64,000 nucleotides of DNA from Flavobacterium glycines (GTDB lineage Bacteria > Bacteroidota > Bacteroidia > Flavobacteriales > Flavobacteriaceae): contig NZ_FNEO01000001.1 of assembly GCF_900100165.1 (NCBI RefSeq), positions 310,001 to 374,000 of the forward strand. Direction: 5' to 3'. How positions within the stretch are numbered: the stretch's first letter is position 1; the number at the start of each line of letters is the position of its first letter. The notes below the pieces were generated by a model. The model did no database searches. It had not been told where the DNA came from and saw nothing but the letters and a program-made list of their open reading frames with translations. The translations under genes were made by a program, and so were the position numbers. Positions 17,035 through 25,339 of this stretch are shown in pieces.

Positions 17035-17616
17035 TTATTTTTTTAATGATTTAAAACTACTGTGTTCCTGAATCCATTGCGTTAATTGTCCTGTACACAA
17101 CGATTTTTTCTTTCGAACATAACCATAGGTTACATTGAGTTTTTCGGCTACTTCTTCCATCGATTTTAAAGTAAAACTCCACTTTAAAACTTCCTGACAT
17201 TTTTCGCCTAATCGTTGAAACATCGCATCAAAAAGCTGTTGCTTTTCTTCAAATTCTTCTGTTTGCGCCACCATTTCGGCAGTGGGTTCATTAACAGATG
17301 TAAAATCATCGGGAATTGTTACCCCTTTATTCGAAACTTTTTTGAGTTCATTCAACCATTTTCTTTTGCACAATAAAAAAAAGTAAGCATCAAACGGACA
17401 AGTCAATGCTAATTTGCCAGCTTTAGCCTGATTGAACAATAAAATCATGATTTCCTGCACCACATCCTGCGCCTGATCTTCATCGCCCGAATTGTTCCTT
17501 ATATAAGAAACCACCTTGGGAACAAACTTCTTATAGATTGATCGAATAATTGCCGAATCATTATTGGCCAATCCTTCAATTAAATACTGATCAGAATGTA
17601 CAGTGTTTTTTGTCAT
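17035..17616 (-). CDS. ECF-type RNA polymerase sigma factor
   Basis: The ATG at 17616 gives 193 residues (MTKNTVHSDQYLIEGL...). A frame reaching 17715 would add a sequence lying over the repeated promoter elements and is unlikely to be translated. Region 2 spans about 25-95 (IRSIYKKFVPKVVSYIRNN, DQAQDVVQEIMILLFNQ). Region 4 spans about 135-180 (RLGEKCQEVLKWSFTLKSMEEVAEKLNVTYG split by the helix-turn-helix), ending in KKSLCTGQLTQWI. The anti-sigma-like gene follows after 5 bases. Upstream, between this gene and the divergent lipoprotein gene, lie three tandem promoter-like repeats pointing away from it; these are good candidates for its target promoters. Confidence 0.9.
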   Translation of the reverse strand: MTKNTVHSDQYLIEGLANNDSAIIRSIYKKFVPKVVSYIRNNSGDEDQAQDVVQEIMILLFNQAKAGKLALTCPFDAYFFLLCKRKWLNELKKVSNKGVTIPDDFTSVNEPTAEMVAQTEEFEEKQQLFDAMFQRLGEKCQEVLKWSFTLKSMEEVAEKLNVTYGYVRKKKSLCTGQLTQWIQEHSSFKSLKK

Positions 17617-17648
17617 GGAAAACTTTTTTTCGAAAATACTAAAAAATG

Positions 17649-17827
17649 GGGTAACAATTCTAAACTCATATTGATATAACAATAGAAACCCGGAAGAGTA
17701 AAAAATTATTTTCAAACTAAGGGTAACAAATTAAAACCAAAATTGATATAACAACAGAATCAGAAACAATTAAAAAAAAATTAAAATACTGGGGTAACAA
17801 TTTAAAACCCGAATTGATATAACAGTA
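17649..17827 (+). promoter_or_regulatory. Three tandem 36-base promoter-like repeats (putative ECF targets)
   Basis: Copies at 17649-17684, 17721-17756 and 17792-17827 are each 36 bases long, with 27 of 36 positions identical in all three. Each contains GGGTAACAA, 12 bases, then ATTGATATAACA. The period is 72 and 71 bases, close to whole helical turns. GTAAC is typical of ECF -35 elements, and the distance from GTAAC to GATA is about 17 bases. All point toward the lipoprotein gene starting at 17873; the last copy ends 45 bases before its ATG. The sequences between copies are also partly similar, so the array probably arose by duplication of a ~72-base unit. Confidence 0.65.
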
Positions 17828-17872
17828 TAAACAACGAAAATCATTTTAAACAATAATTAAAATCAAGAAATC

Positions 17873-18847
17873 ATGAAAAGAAATTTTAAAACCATCGGAC
17901 TTTTATTTTTAGCGGCAATTTCATTCGTAAGTTGCGAAAACGACAACAACGAAAACACGCCGGCAACAGCAGCAGAATTTGCAGATGTTAGACAGGCTGC
18001 CTTAGACAAAATCACTCAGGAATTCACCTTTACAGCTGAAGACGGAGCCAAAACATTTACTTCTGAAAAAGGTGTAAAAATTACCATCAACGGAAACTGT
18101 TTGACTAAAGACGGAAATCCTGTAACCGGAGCAGTAAAAATTGAATATGTAGAGCTTTTTGACAAAGGAAACATGTTAGTAACTAACAAACCAACAATGG
18201 GAATCATGCCTGATGGAAACCGAAATTTGTTAATCTCAGGAGGGGAATTCTTCATCAAAGCCACCCAAAACGGCAAAGAACTTGCAACTACCTGTAACAT
18301 TACATTACAAGTCCCTACCAGCCTTACTGACGGTGTTGACACTGCGATGACTTTATGGAAAGGAATCATAGACGAAGAAGGAAATTTAGCTTGGGAAGAT
18401 GCCCGTAAAGCCGATGGAACTAATGGTGGAAAAGGCGGTGTAGAAGCCGGACAAAACAGCTACTATGTAAGTTTTGGAAACTTTGGATGGACAAACGTAG
18501 ACCGTTTTTACAGTGACCCAAGACCTAAAACTACTATCCTTGCCGATGCCCCTGATGGTTATGACAACACAAACAGTGCCATTTACTTGTCTTATGATGG
18601 CGAAGGAACTAACGCACTTGCAAAACTGGATACTTACACAGCTCAAGGATTATTCAGCGAACACTACGGTCAAATCCCTGTTGGTCTTGCTTGCCACGTG
18701 ATTTTTGTAACCGAAGAAAACGGAAACTGGAGATATGCCATCAAAGGAGTAACTGTTCAGGCTAATGATGTGTACACTTTTACAATGGCTGAAACCACTG
18801 TAGGAACCGAAGCCCAATTAATTGCCGCAATCAATGCGATCCAATAA
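17873..18847 (+). CDS. Secreted lipoprotein of unknown function, probable sigma-factor target
   Basis: The 324-residue lipoprotein has signal and lipobox SFVSC (Cys21) followed by ENDNNEN, so it is probably membrane-anchored and possibly surface-exposed. After a helical linker (30-50) come beta-rich segments such as TFTSEKGVKITINGNCLTK and GGEFFIKATQNGKEL around 55-150, which look like immunoglobulin-like or carboxypeptidase-regulatory-like sandwich domains. I recognise no catalytic motif. The gene is divergent from the ECF sigma gene, sits 45 bases behind the last of three tandem promoter-like repeats and is closed by its own terminator. It is therefore probably a single-gene transcript and the main output of the sigma factor. 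Function unknown. Confidence 0.8.
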   Translation: MKRNFKTIGLLFLAAISFVSCENDNNENTPATAAEFADVRQAALDKITQEFTFTAEDGAKTFTSEKGVKITINGNCLTKDGNPVTGAVKIEYVELFDKGNMLVTNKPTMGIMPDGNRNLLISGGEFFIKATQNGKELATTCNITLQVPTSLTDGVDTAMTLWKGIIDEEGNLAWEDARKADGTNGGKGGVEAGQNSYYVSFGNFGWTNVDRFYSDPRPKTTILADAPDGYDNTNSAIYLSYDGEGTNALAKLDTYTAQGLFSEHYGQIPVGLACHVIFVTEENGNWRYAIKGVTVQANDVYTFTMAETTVGTEAQLIAAINAIQ

Positions 18848-18869
18848 AGATTCCCAAATTTAAATTCTG

Positions 18870-18900
18870 AAAAAAGTGGTGATTTGCTCATCACTTTTTT
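18870..18900 (+). terminator. Terminator of the lipoprotein gene
   Basis: Stem AAAAAAGTGGTGA with TCATCACTTTTTT (one G-U pair), a 5-base loop and a T-run form an intrinsic terminator 23 bases past the stop codon. Confidence 0.85.
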
Positions 18901-19033
18901 CTATTTTTAAAAGTTTTTAAACTTAGCCAATTAAGAATTAGTAGCTTATTCCTGCTGTACGCTATATCTTTTATGTCTTAAAGAAAGCCATAAAAGGATG
19001 CCGCTTCCATCAGGGCTAAAACCAGATTTGATT

Positions 19034-20989
19034 ATGAAAAACCACCTTTCTTTTCTCTTTCTTCTTTGTTCTTTGTTCTTATTTTCCCAAAAAAAAGTCA
19101 AAGATACCGTAACCAGAAGGGCAACTATAAACTATATTCAGAAGGGCAACAGTGTTTCATACAAACCCGAAACACCGCCATTAATCCCGATTGCCGGTGC
19201 TCCAAAACCGAGTTTTTCCTATCTATGGGAATTTGGCGATGGTACTTACAGCAAAGCAGCCGAGCCCAAACATACCTACAAAAACAAAGGAACTTATAAC
19301 ACCCGATTAACCGTAACCAACAATTACGATAACGGAAAACCGCCCGCTACCCGACCAAAAAAAGTGGTTATTAATGATATTACAGACAAAAATTTTGACG
19401 AAATAGCCTCTGTTGCTGACCAAAATGGTTTTGCCCTTCAAAAAAACTGTGACCCCATTCCCGACCAAGAAATGGAAGTTATCTTGAGTTATCAAAATCT
19501 GGAAAACTATGTCACCAGCGGAAAAATCTATCTGTTTTACAACGAAAAACAATTCAAAGACAACAACTTTGAATTAAGCAGTTTCCGAAGCTATGCCGGC
19601 GAAAGAGAAGTAAAAGAAAATACTTTTGCTGTTGCTAACGAAATAGATCAAACCCATTCTTATTTGGCTTCCAATGACAATTATTTGCCAATAAAAAAAT
19701 ACGAAAACACCACCACCGAAGAAGATTTAGACGCCAGCTTAGCCGAAGCACACAAAACCTTCAAAAACGTTTCTATCTTAGAATTTGACGAAGCTAATCC
19801 GCAGGAAACCCGTAATGTTTTTTATACATTCAAAACTACTCCCGAAATGCTGAAAGACACCAGCGCTACCATTACGATGCGCGGTATTTATGTTCCCAAT
19901 CGCAGTTATAAAAATCATAAAGTAAAAAATCTTGAAATGGAAATTGTGACTTCCCACGACCCTAACAAAATGGGGTCTAACGGAAGTTTTATGAACTATC
20001 GTTTAGTTCGATTCAAAAGAGTCAACTTCAAAACCCGCTTTCAGAACAACGGCGAAGGTCCGGCGAGAATGATTCGCCTGGAAACCGACATTCCCGATAT
20101 GTTTGACAAAAAAACCTTCCGAATTGAAGACATGTATCCCAAATGTCCTATTTGCCCAAAAGGCGAAGTTCCAACTGTGAGCTGTTTGGATACCATAATT
20201 AAGCAGAACCAAATCTTCTTTACCTTCAAAAACATTTACCTGCCGGGCAGCGAACAGAAAGATGTAAAAGAAAAAGACAGTACTAAAGGTTTTGTGAAAT
20301 ACTCCCTGAAATTCAACAAAGATTTTCATAAGGTAAACACCCGAAGCAGAACCGCTATTATTTTCGACAAAAACGAACCTATAATCACCAACTACGCCAC
20401 CACCCGATTCCTCCCGGGAATTTCTATTGGTGCTAAAGCCGGTTATAATTTCTATCCTAATCTGGAAAAATCGACAAGTTATTTTGCCGGATTTACCATT
20501 TCCCCATTTAAATCCTATCGTTTTTATTGGCAGGCCGAATTAATTAACAGCAAAAACGATTACAATTCGAATACAACCATAACGAATGGTTTTACCACTA
20601 CTGCTAACGGAGTACGCCAGGCTACACGCACTACCGAAACCACGAGTTATTCCAATTTGAACAATGAAATTCCGCTTCTTATCCGTTATAACATTAACAA
20701 CTATATCGGAATCGGAACGGGAGTACAAGCCAATATTAATGCTTCGCAAAAAGAGGAACACTACACTAAAATGGAAACTTTCGAATCTGAAAAACCCGAT
20801 TCTCCTATTATTAAAACGCAAGAAAGCAGTATTTCAAACAACAAAACCTTTACTAATTTCAAATCAGGATTATTATTTGATTTAACACTAGGCTTTGCCC
20901 GCATCGGCCCGAGTTTAGGAGCGCGCTATGTGATGAATTTTAAAGAGAATTTCAATTATGTTCAAGTGTATGGAATATGGAAGTTTTAG
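19034..20989 (+). CDS. PKD-domain protein with a probable C-terminal outer-membrane barrel
   Basis: The ATG at 19034 (651 residues) starts a normal signal peptide (MKNHLSFLFLLCSLFLFSQ); the earlier ATG at 18998 adds twelve unsuitable residues. A PKD domain occupies about 40-97 (YLWEFGDG at 63-70, then HTYKNKGTYNTRLTV). The central part (100-450) is a series of beta domains with a cysteine cluster CPICPKG near 380. The last 190 residues (from FLPGISIGAKAGYNFYPN to an aromatic end YGIWKF) alternate polar and hydrophobic residues, as in PorT-like or other small outer-membrane barrels. It may display the PKD and middle domains at the envelope. Its neighbours are a sigma/anti-sigma pair and a CHAT protease. 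Function unknown. Confidence 0.75.
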   Translation: MKNHLSFLFLLCSLFLFSQKKVKDTVTRRATINYIQKGNSVSYKPETPPLIPIAGAPKPSFSYLWEFGDGTYSKAAEPKHTYKNKGTYNTRLTVTNNYDNGKPPATRPKKVVINDITDKNFDEIASVADQNGFALQKNCDPIPDQEMEVILSYQNLENYVTSGKIYLFYNEKQFKDNNFELSSFRSYAGEREVKENTFAVANEIDQTHSYLASNDNYLPIKKYENTTTEEDLDASLAEAHKTFKNVSILEFDEANPQETRNVFYTFKTTPEMLKDTSATITMRGIYVPNRSYKNHKVKNLEMEIVTSHDPNKMGSNGSFMNYRLVRFKRVNFKTRFQNNGEGPARMIRLETDIPDMFDKKTFRIEDMYPKCPICPKGEVPTVSCLDTIIKQNQIFFTFKNIYLPGSEQKDVKEKDSTKGFVKYSLKFNKDFHKVNTRSRTAIIFDKNEPIITNYATTRFLPGISIGAKAGYNFYPNLEKSTSYFAGFTISPFKSYRFYWQAELINSKNDYNSNTTITNGFTTTANGVRQATRTTETTSYSNLNNEIPLLIRYNINNYIGIGTGVQANINASQKEEHYTKMETFESEKPDSPIIKTQESSISNNKTFTNFKSGLLFDLTLGFARIGPSLGARYVMNFKENFNYVQVYGIWKF

Positions 20990-20994
20990 TTTTG

Positions 20995-21503
20995 TTTAAA
21001 CCACATAAGTCACAAAAGTTTTTTTAATCTTTAAAAACATGTAGGAAATGGAGTTAACAAAAACCTATTTAAAAGATTTGACCTATCAAATTAACGGTGC
21101 AGCAATTGAAGTTCATAAAGAATTAGGACCAGGATTATTAGAAAGCGTATACCACAAGTGTCTTAAAAAAGAATTATCAAACAGAAAAATATCTTTTAAA
21201 TCTGAATTTTCCGTCCCTCTAAATTTTAAAGGATTAGATATCGAAACCGATTTAAGATGTGATTTACTTATTGAAAACTGTATTGTAATCGAACTAAAAG
21301 CAATTGAAGCACTTGCTCCCATCCATCAGGCACAAATATTAACTTATATGAAACTACTTAAAGCTCCAAAGGGGATTTTATATAATTTTCACTGTATAAA
21401 CTTATTTAACGAAGGTCAAAAAACCTTTGTAAACGAATATTTTAAAAATTTACCTGAATAACTTTGTGACTTTGCAAAACTTATATGACTTATGTGGTTA
21501 AAA
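20995..21503. mobile_element. GxxExxY gene between terminal inverted repeats
   Basis: AACCACATAAGTCA (20999-21012) recurs inverted and perfect at 21486-21499. Including partial matches, the repeat spans about 20995-21020 and 21478-21503. A second inverted match pairs AAGTCACAAAAGTT (from 21007) with AACTTTGTGACTT (21460-21472). Between them is only the 137-codon GxxExxY gene. The right repeat contains the ATG of the CHAT gene. No target duplication is obvious. Mobility is inferred from the structure alone. Confidence 0.5.
21048..21461 (+). CDS. GxxExxY protein, PD-(D/E)XK nuclease-like
   Basis: The 137-residue protein carries the signature GLLESVY at 29-35 (Gly29, Glu32, Tyr35), which names the GxxExxY family. 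That family is assigned to the PD-(D/E)XK nuclease superfamily. The nuclease core is visible as Asp72 (DLLIENC) followed by Glu82-x-Lys84 in IELKAIE, and the Gln94 of HQAQ fits the later helix. All expected residues are present, so it may be active. The family is widespread in Bacteroidota, often in several copies per genome, with no settled biological role. Here it interrupts a run of sigma/CHAT-associated genes and is enclosed by inverted repeats, which suggests insertion as a unit. Confidence 0.9.
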   Translation: MELTKTYLKDLTYQINGAAIEVHKELGPGLLESVYHKCLKKELSNRKISFKSEFSVPLNFKGLDIETDLRCDLLIENCIVIELKAIEALAPIHQAQILTYMKLLKAPKGILYNFHCINLFNEGQKTFVNEYFKNLPE

Positions 21504-24152
21504 AAATATTTTATTCTTCTGCTGATAACTCAACTTTCTTTTGGGCAAACGCTTACTTTAGAAGATAAAATATACAATACAGTTGATACTTTTGTCGCCA
21601 ATCCCAATGAAGAAAATTTAAAAAAACTGGAATCTTTCAGTAAGAACATCTCAACCACAGCAAAAAACAAAAACGAACTGATGTCATTAGTGGTTTTATA
21701 CTGCAACAAAGCCTATTACGAAAATCAATATAACCAACTTCAAAAAGCCGTTTCGAGCTATGAAACCGCTTGGAAAATATATCAAAAAAACCAGCTAAAA
21801 AACTACGACATAGTCGAATTTTGCCTAAAACCGCTGGGCAACTTATACACCATCATAGGCGATTACGACAATGCCGAAAACACCATCAAACAATATTATT
21901 ACATTGCAACCCAACAAAAAAATCAACAGCAACAATATGCTGCCGTGCTCAATTTATCCAATGTGTACCAAAACTCCGGTAAAATTGATTTAGCCATTGA
22001 CATACTCGAAAAAACTATTCAAACCGAAAAATTATCCAAAACCCAAAAGGGAATGCTGTTGAATAATTTGGGCAACAGCTATGTTTTAAGTTATAAAAAA
22101 CCTTTTCCTCCTACTTTACCATTAAGAAATATTTTTTTCGAAAAGCTTGAAAATTGTTATAAAGATGCCATTCAATTACTACAATCTGACAAAACCCAAA
22201 CAGAAACATTAGCAAATTCTTATCGAAATTTAGCTACTCTAAATTCCCAATGGCAAAAATTTGAACTTGCTAATTCTTATTTCGAAAAGGCAAAAAACTA
22301 TTTCTATGCCACACCCAATCTTTCTAGCCGTAAAATAGCGCAATTCAAATTCGAGGAAGCTTCTTTGCTATTTCAACAACAAAAACTAAAGGAATCTGCC
22401 ACTGCTGTTACTACTGTATTCAAAATATTAATACCAAATTATTCCAACAAGAAAAGCGTTTTACCTAATCAAAAATCACTCTATTCCGAAACAACTTTAT
22501 TGGATGCTTTAGACTTAAAAGCAGCCATTTTCAGTAAACAAAACCAACCCAAAAAAGCATTAGACGCTTACCAATTAGCTTTTCATGTTGAGGAATTGTT
22601 AGCGAATATGATGATTTATGAAAACTCAAAAATCATCAATCAAAATCGTGTTCGTCTAAGAACTGAAAAATGCATTGCCATTTATGATTTATTGTATCAA
22701 AAAGAACAAAAACAAAGTTATATCGAAGCGGCTTTTCAATTGGCGGAGCAAAGCAAAACGGACGTATTAAGAAGCTATCTTTCTCAAAACAAAACCATTT
22801 CACGGAAGCAAAAACTTCATATTGAACAATTGCAAAAATGGAGCAATATCATCCTGAAAGAACAACAAAAAGGGGAATTAGCCAACATTGTCACAATAAA
22901 CGAAGCCATCGAAAAACAAAATGGATTGATGCTTACGCTAAAACAATTTCGCGCAGAAAATAACACTTCTGAAAAAGAAACTATAGAGGCTAAGGCTTTG
23001 CTAGCCAAATTAGAAAAAGACAAAGCCATGATGATTGAGTATTTTTCAGGTTTCGAAAAAATGTATTTTTTTACCTTAACAAACAAAAATATACACTTAA
23101 ATCATTTCAGTAATAACGCTCATTCTTCAGTTAAAATTTTTCAATTCATAGACTACTTTAACAACCCAAATGCAATTATAGACAACATAAAAGACTTTAA
23201 TTATTATGGGAAAGTGGCTTATAATCTTTTACAATTACCAAAAAAATCAAACCATCAAAACCTCATCATCATTCCAGATGGCATTTTAAATTTCCTGCCT
23301 TTTGAGGCTCTAATCACCGAAGAATCTAACACTACCAACTTTGCTCAAATGCATTACATGCTGAATGATTTTAATATTGCTTATGAAAATTCGGCTCAGT
23401 TTTATTTGTCTCCAAATCAAAAAAACACAAATCAAGAAAAAACCGTTTTAGGTATTTTTCCGGTTTTTGAAAACACGCCTTATACGCTGACTTATTCGAA
23501 AGACGAATTGCATTCGATTCAAAAAAACTTCAAAGGAAAGTACTTTCAAAATGCGGCTGCTACTTTTGAAAATTTCAAAAGCAATGCTGCCGATTATTCT
23601 ATTTTACATCTCTCCACCCATGCTGATGCGGGTGATTTAGTTACTCCGGCAAGCATTAAATTTTACGATCAGGACATTCTGTATTCCGAATTGTATCATT
23701 TGAATCTCAATCCTGATTTAGTGGTTTTGAGTGCCTGTGAAACGGGTATTGGCAAACTTTTCAAAGGCGAAGGAAGTATGAGCATTGCCCGCGGATTTCA
23801 ATTTGCCGGAGCGCAAAATTTATTATTTTCATTGTGGAAAGTCAACGATTACACCACTTCGGTTTTTATGGATTCCTTTTATCAGAACATCAAAAATGGA
23901 CAGTCTTACCTGGAAGCCAATGCGAACGCTAAAAGGGATTTTTTAAAAAACCCTAATATTTCCAATGCCAAAAAATCGCCGTATTACTGGAGTGCTTTTG
24001 TGTATTATGGTACAATTGAAAAAAAGGAAAACAGTCTCTTATATTATACTACTATTATTTTGGGAATTGTTGTTGCAATTGCTTTAATTTGGTTACTCAT
24101 TCGATATAAAAATGAAAAATCTGCACGAAATCCTAAAAAAGGAAAAATATAA
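21492..24152 (+). CDS. TPR-CHAT caspase-like protease, membrane anchored
   Basis: An 886-residue protein: signal peptide (1-18, MWLKKYF...SFG), TPR-rich region (about 45-430), linker, CHAT protease domain (about 590-845), one transmembrane helix (about 851-871) and a basic tail. The caspase-like dyad is intact: His710 in LSTHAD and Cys749 in SACETG, with the flanking FKGEGSMSIARGFQFAGA and LWKVND segments typical of CHAT. The topology suggests that the protease lies in the periplasm, tethered to the inner membrane. The start codon sits inside the right inverted repeat of the GxxExxY unit, and no alternative start would keep the signal peptide. The next gene, an aspartic protease, overlaps its end by 41 bases. 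CHAT proteins elsewhere act in proteolytic signalling or cell death (gasdermin or Cas-associated); the substrate here is unknown. Confidence 0.88.
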   Translation: MWLKKYFILLLITQLSFGQTLTLEDKIYNTVDTFVANPNEENLKKLESFSKNISTTAKNKNELMSLVVLYCNKAYYENQYNQLQKAVSSYETAWKIYQKNQLKNYDIVEFCLKPLGNLYTIIGDYDNAENTIKQYYYIATQQKNQQQQYAAVLNLSNVYQNSGKIDLAIDILEKTIQTEKLSKTQKGMLLNNLGNSYVLSYKKPFPPTLPLRNIFFEKLENCYKDAIQLLQSDKTQTETLANSYRNLATLNSQWQKFELANSYFEKAKNYFYATPNLSSRKIAQFKFEEASLLFQQQKLKESATAVTTVFKILIPNYSNKKSVLPNQKSLYSETTLLDALDLKAAIFSKQNQPKKALDAYQLAFHVEELLANMMIYENSKIINQNRVRLRTEKCIAIYDLLYQKEQKQSYIEAAFQLAEQSKTDVLRSYLSQNKTISRKQKLHIEQLQKWSNIILKEQQKGELANIVTINEAIEKQNGLMLTLKQFRAENNTSEKETIEAKALLAKLEKDKAMMIEYFSGFEKMYFFTLTNKNIHLNHFSNNAHSSVKIFQFIDYFNNPNAIIDNIKDFNYYGKVAYNLLQLPKKSNHQNLIIIPDGILNFLPFEALITEESNTTNFAQMHYMLNDFNIAYENSAQFYLSPNQKNTNQEKTVLGIFPVFENTPYTLTYSKDELHSIQKNFKGKYFQNAAATFENFKSNAADYSILHLSTHADAGDLVTPASIKFYDQDILYSELYHLNLNPDLVVLSACETGIGKLFKGEGSMSIARGFQFAGAQNLLFSLWKVNDYTTSVFMDSFYQNIKNGQSYLEANANAKRDFLKNPNISNAKKSPYYWSAFVYYGTIEKKENSLLYYTTIILGIVVAIALIWLLIRYKNEKSARNPKKGKI

Positions 24153-24549
24153 AAAAGTAAAATTCAAGATTACTAAAACCCAACATCTCTTAATCAAAGC
24201 TAAAATTAACGGAATAGAAGGTCGTTTTATACTGGATACAGGAGCTTCCAATAGCTGTGTGGGTTTTGAACATATTGCATTATTTAATTTAAACGCTGAA
24301 GACTCTAAAACTAAGGCTTCAGGAGCCGGAGCAACGGGAATGCTCACCCAAACGGCAACAACAAATAAATTGCAATTGGGTTCCTGGAAAAACAATGATT
24401 TCGACTTAATTATTTTCGATATGTCACACGTAAACGAAGCCTTAACCACTTATAAAGCAAAAACCGTTGACGGAATTATTGGTGCTGATGTTTTATTGAA
24501 AGGCAAAGCAATTATAGACTATTATAATAATTGTTTATATTTACAGTAA
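24112..24549 (+). CDS. Retropepsin-like aspartic protease
   Basis: The 145-residue protein has a single catalytic motif LDTGAS with Asp42, as in retroviral-type aspartic proteases that work as dimers. A second family block appears near the C-terminus (VDGIIGADVL about 122-131), matching the hydrophobic-hydrophobic-Gly flap partner. There is no signal peptide, so it is probably cytoplasmic. Its ATG lies 41 bases before the end of the CHAT gene in another frame, so expression is likely coupled to it. The pairing with a periplasmic CHAT protease across the inner membrane is striking. It could cut the CHAT protein's cytoplasmic tail or an unrelated target; both are guesses. Confidence 0.85.
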   Translation: MKNLHEILKKEKYKKVKFKITKTQHLLIKAKINGIEGRFILDTGASNSCVGFEHIALFNLNAEDSKTKASGAGATGMLTQTATTNKLQLGSWKNNDFDLIIFDMSHVNEALTTYKAKTVDGIIGADVLLKGKAIIDYYNNCLYLQ

Positions 24550-24568
24550 CCAACTGAAAACCAAAACC

Positions 24569-25333
24569 ATGAAAAACAATTACTTTAAAGCGGTTTGTTT
24601 AGCACTGGGATTGCTGCTATACTCCTGTTCTACTGAAGACACACTGGAAGAAACCCCAACAACTACTGCTATATCTAATACTAATTCTGCTACTTCAGTG
24701 ACTGCAAAAGGTACTTCTGCAACTCCAATTATCTCTAAAAAATGGGATTTTAATAATCTAAATGAATGGGAAGATGCCACTCAAGTAGGATTTCCAAACT
24801 ACTATATTGACAACGACACCCTACATATGTTTACCAATGCCAATACATGGGACAGAACCAAAATAAAATCGACTGCAACATATACGACAGGTACCTATTC
24901 CTGGCGTGTTTATGTTCCTGCAATGGGCGTAGGTGATTGTGCCAGCATCGGTGCTTTTTTATACAGTGATGATACCCACGAACTCGATTTTGAAATAGGC
25001 TATGGTAATCAGGCAAGCCGTCAGCAATTAAATGCCGCTTCTGATGAGCTTATCGTTTATAACACTTCGCAAGCCAATCCGTACCATTCATTTCAAAGCA
25101 AAATCAAAAGAGGACAATGGTACACATTAAGCATTAACCTAACACTCAATAGCAAGAAAAAATATGTAGCCAACTGGAAAATAGATGATGTGGTTCTAAC
25201 TTCTACGACCCTCTCCTACGGAACGGCAACTAAATTTAAAATTTTCTGTAGTGTCGAAAATCTAAGCTTTATTGGTGATCATATTCCTTATACTCAAAAC
25301 TACACCTTATTCGACTGGGTAGAGTTCAAATAA
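24569..25333 (+). CDS. Lipoprotein with a GH16-like concanavalin-A fold
   Basis: The 254-residue lipoprotein has lipobox LLYSC (Cys20) with STEDTLEE after it and a Ser/Thr-rich linker (30-55), then a beta-sandwich. The segment ELDFE at 138-142 (Glu138, Asp140, Glu142) matches the ExDxE catalytic motif of family 16 glycoside hydrolases. The surrounding pattern (YSWRVYVPAMG before it, QWYTLSINLTLN and VANWKIDDVVL after it) also fits that fold. It is at the short end for GH16, and I do not see the full substrate-cleft aromatic set, so it could be a binding protein or an unusual enzyme. It follows the aspartic protease by 19 bases and is last before a terminator. Confidence 0.7.
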   Translation: MKNNYFKAVCLALGLLLYSCSTEDTLEETPTTTAISNTNSATSVTAKGTSATPIISKKWDFNNLNEWEDATQVGFPNYYIDNDTLHMFTNANTWDRTKIKSTATYTTGTYSWRVYVPAMGVGDCASIGAFLYSDDTHELDFEIGYGNQASRQQLNAASDELIVYNTSQANPYHSFQSKIKRGQWYTLSINLTLNSKKKYVANWKIDDVVLTSTTLSYGTATKFKIFCSVENLSFIGDHIPYTQNYTLFDWVEFK

Positions 25334-25339
25334 AATCTA

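Noticed and set aside
17617..17715. Longer N-terminus of the sigma factor
   Set aside because: The extra 33 residues would be encoded by the region containing the first promoter-like repeat and have no sigma-factor similarity; the ATG at 17616 fits the family.
17649..17827. CRISPR-like geometry: 36-base repeats with 35-36-base spacers
   Set aside because: Only three units, 27/36 identity between repeats, partly similar spacers, no cas gene nearby, and a position and internal elements that fit promoters.
20003..20329. 108-codon minus-strand frame inside the PKD protein gene
   Set aside because: Fully antisense to a well-supported gene; its length is explained by the codon pattern of the real frame.
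21048..21461. Transposase between the inverted repeats
   Set aside because: The protein is a PD-(D/E)XK-like GxxExxY family member, not a DDE or HUH transposase, so it is not called an insertion sequence.
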